A program made the position numbers and the translations under genes. Source: Bacteroidales bacterium (GTDB lineage: Bacteria > Bacteroidota > Bacteroidia > Bacteroidales > Muribaculaceae). Taken from it: DNA of 12,907 nucleotides. The stretch is from positions 5,278-18,184 of the forward strand of contig JAUNCU010000011.1 of NCBI GenBank assembly GCA_030526455.1, given 5' to 3'. The notes under the pieces are model-generated. The model searched no databases. It saw only the letters and a program-made list of their open reading frames with translations, and was not told the DNA's origin. Shown here piece by piece: positions 5,250-12,774 of this stretch; the stretch's first letter is position 1, and every line of letters starts with the position of its first letter.

Positions 5250-6950
5250 TTAATAAAAGATGTTGTTGGATATGTTGCGATTTGTGACCGTCTTAATATT
5301 GGTGAGCATGTCCTGAACATTTTTTACGCCAAAAAAGGTGTTGCTTCTCACCTCCAGTTTGTGGAATTTCAGCGTCCTCACGTCGGCATTCGACCAGTGC
5401 GTCATCAGTTGGCCATTGCCGCCAGCCACTCTCACGTCGTTGTTGTTGAAAATCACCGTTCCTTCCTTGGCAAATTCCTGCAGGAAGAAATTCATGTTGG
5501 CACTGCGAAAAATGTTGCTGTCGAAGTTGAGGTCGAGGCGGGTCACATTGTCGCAATAGATGGTGGTCACACCCTCAAATTCATTCCCCGAGGCATTGAT
5601 AGCCGCCTTATCGATGGTTTCGCTGCTGCTGACCACGCTTAGTTTTGCAAGTCCTGTAGCCTTGTTGTCGATCAGATTGATGGCGGAACCGGCAGTGATG
5701 TAGGCGATTGATGCGCCCTGATTTTCTTGGGCTGCGAGGGAGTTGTCCATGATGTTGTCGCGGAAATCAACGGTTCCGGCAGCCATCTGTATGTGCGACA
5801 GCCCAGTGCTGCCCCAACGTGTGAGCACGCTGCTTTCGTTGGTGAAAGTGTTGTCGCTGATAGTGATGGGATCGCCTTTGTCGTGGCTACCGTGGTCGAT
5901 GATCTTGATATCGGTCTTGTAGAATTGCTGACCGCCATCGTTGCCCACAGCGTTGAGAAACTCATTGTTGCTCACGCGCACGTTTTTGATGTAGTCGCTC
6001 TTGGCGATAGTTGCCATGAGCGTGATGCGCACGGGGTCGGCTATATTCAGGGAGTTGTTTTCGAAACACATGTCTTCGAGGGTGCAGGGACTATCCTCTT
6101 TTCCTTCACTGAAGAAGGTGATGAGCACATCGTTCATCACTTGTGCCTTGTCCTTTCCGCTGTAGGCGTAATTGAAGGTATTGTTGGCAATGCGAATATT
6201 CTTCTTTGCGATGCTACCATTCACGGGGCGGCCTCCTTTCATATCGATTTGGCTGGCATAGATTGCCAGTGCCTCGTCGTTGCCGTATTTGCTGATCACA
6301 TTACGGCTGATGTTCACCTCAGAGGTTGCGCCCTCAATCCAGATGATGCCGCCTGCTATGCAATTGTTGTAGTTTTCGAGCACACAGTCCTGGAAGGTGA
6401 TGTTGGAGCACACGCGCATATTGAAATTGGTGCATACTGCATTTTTCAGTTTGCTGTTCACCTTTCTCACGTCCACCTTCTTGGCGTGATAAATTTTCAC
6501 GGCAAATTTCTCGGTGCGAATGCCGTCGTTTTTGTTAATCCACCAAAATCCCTCATGCTCCTTCAGGTTGATGTCCACATTGCTGATTTCAACCGTGATA
6601 GGATTCTGCAGTGTGCCCATAAAACCGAAGAAGGTGTCGTCGGTGAAGGCTTTGAAATCTTTTGAATCGGCCCCGTTGCACAGCACAAATTGGCTCTTCT
6701 TCCTGCCCTGCCCCACAATCTTGATATTGCACTTGGCCTCCACAGTGCCGCTCACGTAGTACTTGCCCTTTTTGCTGAGGTTGATGGTTGCCATATCGGC
6801 ACTCGTAAGGCCACGGAGTTGGGCACGCAGCGTGCGCGTCACATCGCTACCCACCATCGGGCCAAGGTCGATCACCACGTTTTTTCCCCATGCTGCTGAT
6901 GCGCACAGGAGAATGCCTATTATGGAGAGTATTTGTAAAATCCTGTTCAT
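5250..6950 (-). CDS. Exported right-handed parallel beta-helix protein, possible polysaccharide-modifying enzyme
   Basis: This 566-residue protein begins with a signal peptide: N-R at 2-3, a hydrophobic core I-L-Q-I-L-S-I-I-G-I-L-L-C (4-16), then A-S-A-A-W-G with likely cleavage after residue 20 or 22. The rest is rich in the short strand-turn repeats of a pectate-lyase-like beta-helix, for example V-E-I-S-N-V-D-I-N, N-I-T-F-Q-D-C-V, V-N-I-S-R-N-V-I-S, N-I-R-I-A-N-N-T-F-N and similar asparagine-ladder rungs to the C-terminus (R-N-I-S-N-N-I-F-Y). Acidic clusters N-D-G-I (141-144) and G-N-D-E-A-L-A-I (223-230) recall the N-x-D and D-D positions of GH28-like folds but do not prove catalysis. It sits between two glycosyltransferases (10-base gap upstream, 42 downstream) and probably acts on the polymer in the periplasm or outside as a lyase, epimerase, hydrolase or binding protein. 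Confidence 0.85.
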   Translation of the reverse strand: MNRILQILSIIGILLCASAAWGKNVVIDLGPMVGSDVTRTLRAQLRGLTSADMATINLSKKGKYYVSGTVEAKCNIKIVGQGRKKSQFVLCNGADSKDFKAFTDDTFFGFMGTLQNPITVEISNVDINLKEHEGFWWINKNDGIRTEKFAVKIYHAKKVDVRKVNSKLKNAVCTNFNMRVCSNITFQDCVLENYNNCIAGGIIWIEGATSEVNISRNVISKYGNDEALAIYASQIDMKGGRPVNGSIAKKNIRIANNTFNYAYSGKDKAQVMNDVLITFFSEGKEDSPCTLEDMCFENNSLNIADPVRITLMATIAKSDYIKNVRVSNNEFLNAVGNDGGQQFYKTDIKIIDHGSHDKGDPITISDNTFTNESSVLTRWGSTGLSHIQMAAGTVDFRDNIMDNSLAAQENQGASIAYITAGSAINLIDNKATGLAKLSVVSSSETIDKAAINASGNEFEGVTTIYCDNVTRLDLNFDSNIFRSANMNFFLQEFAKEGTVIFNNNDVRVAGGNGQLMTHWSNADVRTLKFHKLEVRSNTFFGVKNVQDMLTNIKTVTNRNISNNIFY

Positions 6951-6960
6951 GAGATAATTT

Positions 6961-8082
6961 TTATATGAGTTTCTGTAAAATCAATGTAATGGCTTCAACC
7001 ATTGCATGGGGGCTGTAAACCTCCTTGTAGATGCGCTGTGATGATTCTTCGCTATTGATTGCGCCCATGATGGCAGTAGCCATTTGGTCGATGTTGCCGT
7101 TTTCAAAGAATGAGATTCCTTCGAAGCCTGTTGCCACCTCTTTGAAGTAGCCCACATCGGAGAGCACAATTGGGCGCTTGAAAAACGAAGCGATGGAGAT
7201 TACGCCGCTCTGCGTGGCCGACATGTAAGGATACACTACCACGGCGGCTTTATTGAAGAGGTCGGCCAATTCCTTGTCGTCAACAAAGCGGTTGATTACC
7301 ACAGTGCGGCCCTGCTCGTTTGGAATGCTGAAGTAGTAATGCCCCGCGCCTGCGAGCACCAGCGCGCGGTCGTGAAGTTCGGGATGCTTGACGTAGCACT
7401 CGTGAAGATAGTGCACACCTTTATATATATCCACGTTGCCGAAGAAAAGGATGTAGTCGGCTATGCCTTCGGTTTCTTTCACCTTTTGTGTGCCGCTGGC
7501 GATATCGGCGTTCACCAGCGAAGGAAATGGGGCATAGTGCGCCTCCGAGTGAGGATAGTGTGCCTTGATGTAATTAAGTTGGCACTGGCTATTGGTGATT
7601 TTGTTTTTCGTTTTTCTCAACAAAGCCCGCTGTGGCCAGGTGACGATAAGCCTTTCCTTGACCAGCGTGACGAAAGGCAGTTTGGTTTCGTGTGGGATGG
7701 CGTCGTGCACGGTGTAGAGCACGGGCACTTTTTTCTGAATCTTCGCGATAGAAGAGCACAGCACCAGTTCGCCCGTGAGCGAATACACCACGTCGATGTG
7801 CGCTTGCTCGAGAATGCGATCGATTTCCTTTATCAGCGCTGTAGGGTGGAGTTTGAACCACAGTTTGCCCAGTTTGCCAGTGGGATAGGTGATGAAATGC
7901 ACCCGCTCGGGATCGAGGTGGGCAAAATCTTGCTTGTATTTCTCATCCTTCACCACCACGATGGCATGCGAACGGTCGTTCCACATGTTGTGGATGATGG
8001 TGCACGCGTAGGGACGCATGCCGCTGGCATATTCGGTGGCCAGAAACAGGATGCTATGCTGGCGGGAGGGAGTCTGCGTCAT
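6961..8082 (-). CDS. GT4-family glycosyltransferase, T-Q-S-G type lacking E-x7-E
   Basis: The frame is open from an ATG at 8130, but I place the start at the ATG at 8082 (giving 373 residues). The first 16 residues of the longer form are polar and low-complexity, and the first conserved strand, S-I-L-F-L-A-T-E-Y-A-S-G-M-R-P, follows only 9 residues after the second ATG. Either start overlaps the polymerase gene, by 29 or 77 bases, so translation is probably coupled. In the numbering of the 389-residue form, Y-T-V-H-D-A-I-P-H-E-T is at 139-149, F-F-G-N-V-D-I-Y-K-G at 229-238 and V-V-V-Y-P-Y-M-S-A-T-Q-S-G-V-I at 297-311. The last segment stands where most GT4 enzymes have E-x7-E; the A-T-Q-S-G form is a recognised GT4 variant. 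It is probably a repeat-unit glycosyltransferase, but sugar and linkage are unknown. Confidence 0.85.
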   Translation of the reverse strand: MTQTPSRQHSILFLATEYASGMRPYACTIIHNMWNDRSHAIVVVKDEKYKQDFAHLDPERVHFITYPTGKLGKLWFKLHPTALIKEIDRILEQAHIDVVYSLTGELVLCSSIAKIQKKVPVLYTVHDAIPHETKLPFVTLVKERLIVTWPQRALLRKTKNKITNSQCQLNYIKAHYPHSEAHYAPFPSLVNADIASGTQKVKETEGIADYILFFGNVDIYKGVHYLHECYVKHPELHDRALVLAGAGHYYFSIPNEQGRTVVINRFVDDKELADLFNKAAVVVYPYMSATQSGVISIASFFKRPIVLSDVGYFKEVATGFEGISFFENGNIDQMATAIMGAINSEESSQRIYKEVYSPHAMVEAITLILQKLI

Positions 8083-9520
8083 CTTCGTTGGGGGTTGCGG
8101 GTTGTTGTAAGATGTCCATTTCGTCGCCATACTGGTCGCTCATGAAGCGTCGATTGAGCGAGAAGCAGAGGAACATGAGCGATATGATGAGTTGCTGCTG
8201 CGAGAGCGGGTTCCAGTCGGAGTTGCCTTGCACAAGCAGGGCGCACATGATGCCCAGTCCTGTGCATGCCACGATGTGGTAATAGCGGTTTTGAGCCTTG
8301 CGTATTCGCCGTTTGAACGTGGCGAAATAATAAATCACAAAGCCCAGGATGGGCAAGAAACCGATGATGCCCATCTCGGCAAGAAGGATGAGCCATATGT
8401 TGTGCACAGGGTTGCGGAACATGAACTCTTCGGGCTCCCACATTTCTGAGGTGTCGAAAATCGCCTCAAAATCCACCAGCGAGGTGTTGTGAAGCAAATA
8501 ATGCAGGTGGCAGTTGAGCCCTACGCCTATGAGTGGATGGTCTCCCACGATTTCACCGGCGCAGTAATAGTGCATCAGGCGATAGGTGGCCATCTCTTCA
8601 AGGTTGTCGGCATCGGCGAAGAGTTGTTTCAAAGGACCCATAGCCAACACTACGCCCACAATGAGCACCGGCAGCACACCACGCAACAGCACCTTGGGGT
8701 TGAGCAAACTATAGCGACGCAGCACGTAGAAGATGCTGAGCGCTACGGCGCCCACCATCGCTGAGGCCAGAGCGCTTCGGCTACCCGAAAGACCAGTGAC
8801 AAACACACACACTGCCAGCAGCACTGCACTTTTGCGGCGCTGGAAATTGGCCATCACACAGCCCAGGAAGAACATGAACACATAGGATCCATACACACCC
8901 AGACCATTGGGGTGGGCAAAGGTGCCCACGGTTTCGAAACGGCCGCCCACTTCGCCACGAAGCCCGGCACCTTCAACAAACACCTTAGTGATGAATTTCA
9001 TGCCCAAGATGGGGAACATGATGCACAACACGGCTTGTAAACAGATGGTGAGTGCGAGGCCTTTATAGATGCCTCTGACGAGTGTCTTGAGGCTAAAGGC
9101 GTTGCCTAGCAAGAATAAGAACAAGAACAGCGTAGCCAAGAAAAACACGGCCAGCATCGTAGAACTAACCATCGCATTGTTGGGGTTCGCTAAATTGAAG
9201 CCCGCAAAAATCAGGAAGCAAGCCACAAGTTGCTTCTTTGGCTTGGATAGCAATCCGCCATACTTGCGCTTGATTGTCCACAGGAGATAGATGCAGAAAA
9301 GCAGATAGGGCCATATCACCAGACTTTGGCCAAACGAACCGTAATGCTGTTCTTCATCTACAGTAATCAGTGGCAAATACAATTTGGTGAAGCAGCATGA
9401 GAAGATGTAGAATGCAATCACGCCCTCGCATTTTTCTTCCTCGCTCTTGCGCTTGAGGTTGCGCATGTGCAGGATGATAAATGCAATGAGTAGCACTACG
9501 ATGATGGCAAGTCTATCCAT
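8054..9520 (-). CDS. O-antigen polymerase/ligase family membrane protein (Wzy-like)
   Basis: A 488-residue inner-membrane protein with about ten to twelve hydrophobic segments, starting at residues 4-18 and including 31-50, 66-81, 98-110, 121-140, 152-172, 206-225, 230-243, 250-267, 280-293, 372-400 and 413-430. It has the family landmarks of the Wzy_C/O-antigen ligase superfamily: G-T-F-A-H-P-N-G-L-G (199-208), S-G-S-R-S-A-L-A-S (245-253), a large periplasmic loop at about 294-371 with H-P-L-I-G-V-G-L-N (328-336), and the closing N-P-V-H-N-I-W-L-I-L-L-A-E-M-G-I-I-G-F (370-388). In a locus with Wza- and Wzc-like genes it is best read as the polymerase joining lipid-linked repeat units, though the family also contains ligases. 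The last 30 or so residues form a polar, acidic, proline-containing cytoplasmic tail whose codons overlap the next gene. Confidence 0.88.
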   Translation of the reverse strand: MDRLAIIVVLLIAFIILHMRNLKRKSEEEKCEGVIAFYIFSCCFTKLYLPLITVDEEQHYGSFGQSLVIWPYLLFCIYLLWTIKRKYGGLLSKPKKQLVACFLIFAGFNLANPNNAMVSSTMLAVFFLATLFLFLFLLGNAFSLKTLVRGIYKGLALTICLQAVLCIMFPILGMKFITKVFVEGAGLRGEVGGRFETVGTFAHPNGLGVYGSYVFMFFLGCVMANFQRRKSAVLLAVCVFVTGLSGSRSALASAMVGAVALSIFYVLRRYSLLNPKVLLRGVLPVLIVGVVLAMGPLKQLFADADNLEEMATYRLMHYYCAGEIVGDHPLIGVGLNCHLHYLLHNTSLVDFEAIFDTSEMWEPEEFMFRNPVHNIWLILLAEMGIIGFLPILGFVIYYFATFKRRIRKAQNRYYHIVACTGLGIMCALLVQGNSDWNPLSQQQLIISLMFLCFSLNRRFMSDQYGDEMDILQQPATPNEDDADSLPPA

Positions 9521-9629
9521 GCGTTGCTGTTAAATGATTGGCTTTTAATATATTTATGGGCAGACTCTGGTGGGGTGCTGCCCATAATTGTTGTGAGTAA
9601 GAATTTGCTTGAGGGGGGGGGCGCTGGCT
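9521..9629. other. Intergenic spacer with hairpin and 9-G tract between wzc-like and wzy-like genes
   Basis: This 109-base gap is the longest inside the main operon. It holds an inverted repeat, 9554-9563 with 9578-9587 (core TATGGGCAG/CTGCCCATA), around a 14-base loop, and a run of nine G on the plus strand (9613-9621; nine C on the transcript). The hairpin is not followed by a T-tract on the minus strand (AATATATTAAAAG follows), so it is not a standard terminator. It may stabilise or process the mRNA. No TAnnTTTG element is present. Confidence 0.55.
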
Positions 9630-11915
9630 TTAGGCGCGGTCGGCGTCGTTGAGCACCACGCCTGCGTTCTTGAGTTTGCCGTCGGCCACGAGTTGGTTGA
9701 TGCGTGCCACGTCGGCGTCTTTTGTGGCATGTGCGCGCGCCACCACCACGGCAGCATCGGCATGGCGTGCCACTGAGAGGGTGTCGCTCACGGCTCCGAT
9801 GCCCACGGTGTCGGCCACGATCACGTCGTAGTTAGCACGCAGTCGCTCGAAGAGTACTGCTGTGCGGGGGCTCTGGAGCAATTCCGATGGGTTGGGCGGA
9901 ACGGTGCCGGCGGGATAGATGTCCACGCCGGGGAGGCTGCCGCTCTGCATTGCGATATCATCGAGGCTGATGCTTTCTTGCGAGAGGAATGTGGTGAGCG
10001 CTTTCACGGCGTGCAGGCCTGCCGCTTCAGCCACTTGTGGCTGGCGTATGTTGAGGTCGAGCAGTGCCACGCGCTTACCCAGCATGGCGAATGAGCCTGC
10101 GAGGTTGGCTGCCACATAGGTTTTGCCTTCGCCCTGGCCGCACGAGGTGACGGCCACCACACTGCTGGCGCCCACGGGCAGCATAAACTGGAGGTTGTCG
10201 CGCAGCACGCGGAATTCGTCGGCCGCCTCATCGTTTTCGCTCACGATGTGGTCGAATGCCTTGGCGTGGGCGATGCTTGCCAGCACTGGGCTAGCCGACT
10301 GGGCGCGGAGGTCGTCGAGGGTGTTCACCTTGTTGTCCATCAATTTCTTGGCGTAGATCCAGCCCACAGGCAGTGCCATGGCAAAGAGCAGGGCGAGGGA
10401 GAACACCACCAGTTTCTTTGGTTTCACGGGGTCTTCGCCGGGGTGAGCGGCGTCGATGGTTTTGCCCTTAGGCTGAGCCGCTGCCATCTTCAGGGCGTTT
10501 TCTTCGCGCTTCTGGAGCAGGAAGATGTAGAGTTCGTTCTGTATGGCCTGGTCGCGGTAGAGGCTGCGGGTGTTGCGTTCGGCGGTGGCGAAGTCGCCTA
10601 TTTCGCCTTGGCTTTCGCCCAGTCGCTGCTTGGCCTTGTTGATGCGAATGCGCAGGGCGTCGAGCGAGTTGTTCACGCTGCCGATGAGGTTGGCGCGCAT
10701 GGCCTCAATCTGCTGGTCGAGTTGCACGAGGGCGGGGTTGCCGTCCATGGCCGAGTTTTCGAGGTGCTGGCGCTGGGTGATGAGGGCGTTGTAGGCTCTC
10801 ACCAGCGGAGCCGAGTGGTCGTCGGCTTCAAATGGGATGAGCGAGTGCTTGTTGGAGGCGTCGGTGATGAATCCCATGATCATGCCCGCAATGCGGTGCT
10901 GTGTTTCGAGTGCCACCACGGTGTTGTCGTTGGCGTCGTCCTTAGCCACCACCGCCTTGGCTTGCACGGCGGGGTCGATGAGGTTGTGCGCCTTCTTGTA
11001 GGCCTCGATTTCGGCTTCGGTGCCGATAAGGTTTTTATAGATGAGCGAGAGGCGTTCGTCGATAAATTTCGCGGTGGTCATGCCCTGGCGGTCTTTCTCC
11101 TGGAGGGTACGCTCGTTGTAGAGGCGCACGAGCGTGTTGAGGATGTCGCGTCCGCGCTTCACGTCGCTGTCGGCCACGTCGACGTACACCACGTCGGTCT
11201 TTTTCTTTTTCAGGTCGATGGTCATGTCCTTCTGCAGGCTCAGCGCCGCTGGCACGTAGCCCGCCACCTTTGCAGCGATTTCATATTCGTGCTTGGGTGT
11301 GAAGTATTTTGATGGCTTCACCACGAAGAGGCCGTAAGGGGTCTTCACTGTGGCGGGAAGTTGCACGCCTTCGAGTTCAGCATAATTGCTGAAGAATCCC
11401 TTCTTCACGGTGATGTCGGCCTTGCCGTCGGCATGCACCTTGATCTTGAAGGGCAGCGTCACCGAGAGGGTGTCGAAGAGTTCCTTGGGTGCTTCCACCA
11501 CGATGGGCGATGTGCCGTAGTGGTCTTGCTTCTTCATGAAGCCCTTCTTCTCATAGTAGCGGCAGTTGATGCCCAGTTCGGCGATGGTTTTGGCGCAGAG
11601 GCTTTCTGAAGAGAGGATTTCGATTTCGTTGTTCACGTTCACATCGCCGCCGCCCATGATGCTCTTGAGCATGGAGTTGCTTTTGCTGCCGCTGCCACTG
11701 CCGCCAAACACTGCCAGCGAGTTGTCCTCGATGAGCATGGTCGATGAGATGATGTAGGTGTCGGGGGTCTTTCTCAGGTAGAGGAAGAGCAGGCCGAAGC
11801 ACACCACAAACGACAAGATGAAGAGCCACCAGTAGCGCAGTGCCGTGCGGGCCATGCTTTTCATGTCCATCGACTTGCCTGTGGCGGCGTTATGCTGATT
11901 TGCTGTAGTATTCAT
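9630..11915 (-). CDS. Wzc-like polysaccharide co-polymerase with degenerate BY-kinase domain
   Basis: I start at the ATG at 11915 (761 residues); the open frame could begin two codons earlier at a TTG. Residues are numbered from that ATG. It has transmembrane segments at about 28-47 and 501-523, a Wzz-type periplasmic domain between them, coiled-coil-like helices around 265-310 and 370-440, and a GNVR-type segment ending Y-I-F-L-L-Q-K-R-E-E-N-A-L near 476. The cytoplasmic CpsD/Wzc-type ATPase follows, with E-F-R-V-L-R-D-N (567-574), Walker A S-C-G-Q-G-E-G-K-T (591-599), a Walker A' strand L-L-D-L-N-I-R-Q-P (618-626), P-P-N-P-S-E-L-L (673-680) and Walker B I-V-A-D-T (699-703). The usual D-x-D of Walker A' is D-L-N here. 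The chain stops at G-V-V-L-N-D-A-D-R-A, where BY-kinases normally carry a tyrosine-rich tail. It should control chain length and couple polymerisation to Wza export. Confidence 0.9.
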   Translation of the reverse strand: MNTTANQHNAATGKSMDMKSMARTALRYWWLFILSFVVCFGLLFLYLRKTPDTYIISSTMLIEDNSLAVFGGSGSGSKSNSMLKSIMGGGDVNVNNEIEILSSESLCAKTIAELGINCRYYEKKGFMKKQDHYGTSPIVVEAPKELFDTLSVTLPFKIKVHADGKADITVKKGFFSNYAELEGVQLPATVKTPYGLFVVKPSKYFTPKHEYEIAAKVAGYVPAALSLQKDMTIDLKKKKTDVVYVDVADSDVKRGRDILNTLVRLYNERTLQEKDRQGMTTAKFIDERLSLIYKNLIGTEAEIEAYKKAHNLIDPAVQAKAVVAKDDANDNTVVALETQHRIAGMIMGFITDASNKHSLIPFEADDHSAPLVRAYNALITQRQHLENSAMDGNPALVQLDQQIEAMRANLIGSVNNSLDALRIRINKAKQRLGESQGEIGDFATAERNTRSLYRDQAIQNELYIFLLQKREENALKMAAAQPKGKTIDAAHPGEDPVKPKKLVVFSLALLFAMALPVGWIYAKKLMDNKVNTLDDLRAQSASPVLASIAHAKAFDHIVSENDEAADEFRVLRDNLQFMLPVGASSVVAVTSCGQGEGKTYVAANLAGSFAMLGKRVALLDLNIRQPQVAEAAGLHAVKALTTFLSQESISLDDIAMQSGSLPGVDIYPAGTVPPNPSELLQSPRTAVLFERLRANYDVIVADTVGIGAVSDTLSVARHADAAVVVARAHATKDADVARINQLVADGKLKNAGVVLNDADRA

Positions 11916-11961
11916 AATCAATTGTTACCAAAATAGGATATGGATAATTGCAATTTCTTCG

Positions 11962-12774
11962 TCACTTCACAGCCAGTGCAATCACCAGCGAGGCGATAAC
12001 CGACGCCGCGCTCACGATGAGCGACATCTGCGAGAGTTTGAAGGCTGAGAATTGGTTGTACTTCGAGTTGTCGACCTTGATGTCGTTAGGCTCCACATAC
12101 ACTACGTCGTTCTGCTGCAGGTAGAAATAGGGCGAGGCGTAGAGGCTGCCGTCGGTGAGGTTGATGCGGTGATAGGTGCTCTTTCCGTTTTCGGTGCGAA
12201 TCACCAGCACGTTGTCGCGCTTGCCGTATTCGGTGAGGTCGCCCGCCGCAGCCAGTGCGTCGAGCACCGAGAAGCGCTCTTTGTTCACTGCCATGCGCTG
12301 GGGCGACTTCACTTCACCCATCACATTCACAGTGAAGTTGAGCAGTTCCACACGCACGTAGGGGTCTTTCACCTGTTCTGCTACTCGGCTCTTTATCACT
12401 TCAGCGAGTTCGTCGGTGCTCATGCCCGCTGCCTTCATTGCGCCTATCACGGGCAGATGAATGATGCCGTTGCGGTCCACGATGTGGGTCTGCATGCGTG
12501 GCGAGGAGGTGACGTTGACGTTGCCACGGGTCGATGGGTTGCCCAGCGGCACATTGTACATGGCCGTTGCTTCGGGCACTGCCGAAGTGATGGTCACGAT
12601 CAGTTCATCGTCGGGCTGAATGCGTATTTTGTAGTTGGATACATTCTCGGGCAGCGCGCCGTCGGCTTCCTTTAAGTTCTGGAAATAAGGCAATTTGGGT
12701 GCTTCTTTGGTGGTGCCACACGAAGCGCACACCAGCGCCACAGCCATGCCTAATATGATGCTTTTAATGTTCAT
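11962..12774 (-). CDS. Wza-like polysaccharide export outer-membrane lipoprotein
   Basis: A 270-residue lipoprotein that should form the outer-membrane exit channel for the polymer. The signal peptide M-N-I-K-S-I-I-L-G-M-A-V-A-L-V-C-A-S-C ends in a lipobox-like C-A-S-C with the lipidated cysteine at 19. The Poly_export domain starts at about residue 48 (Y-K-I-R-I-Q-P-D-D-E-L) and includes V-D-R-N-G-I-I-H-L-P-V-I-G at 99-111. An SLBB-type domain follows from about 148 (V-N-V-M-G-E-V-K-S-P-Q-R) to V-V-Y-V-E-P-N-D at 224-231. The last 20 residues (S-L-I-V-S-A-A-S-V-I-A-S-L-V-I-A-L-A-V-K) form a hydrophobic helix, as in other Bacteroidetes homologues, instead of the amphipathic helix of E. coli Wza. 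It is the first gene of the operon, 46 bases ahead of the Wzc-like ATG. The ATG at 12774 fits the signal peptide exactly. Confidence 0.93.
   Translation of the reverse strand: MNIKSIILGMAVALVCASCGTTKEAPKLPYFQNLKEADGALPENVSNYKIRIQPDDELIVTITSAVPEATAMYNVPLGNPSTRGNVNVTSSPRMQTHIVDRNGIIHLPVIGAMKAAGMSTDELAEVIKSRVAEQVKDPYVRVELLNFTVNVMGEVKSPQRMAVNKERFSVLDALAAAGDLTEYGKRDNVLVIRTENGKSTYHRINLTDGSLYASPYFYLQQNDVVYVEPNDIKVDNSKYNQFSAFKLSQMSLIVSAASVIASLVIALAVK

Noticed and set aside
5727..6665. A 312-codon plus-strand open frame opposite the beta-helix gene
   Set aside because: The translation (many H, V, A and D, no domain) looks like an antisense shadow; the minus-strand frame has a signal peptide and clear beta-helix repeats.
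9554..9763. A 69-codon minus-strand frame overlapping the end of the wzc-like gene, as a missing C-terminal tail
   Set aside because: It is in another frame, has no tyrosine cluster and no family features. The wzc stop codon comes before the G-run, so slippage there could not fuse the two.
10248..11312. A 354-codon plus-strand open frame opposite the wzc-like gene
   Set aside because: Its protein is rich in V, H, G and E with no recognisable domain, and it lies fully antisense to a well-supported gene. Long antisense frames are expected from the codon bias of GC-rich genes.
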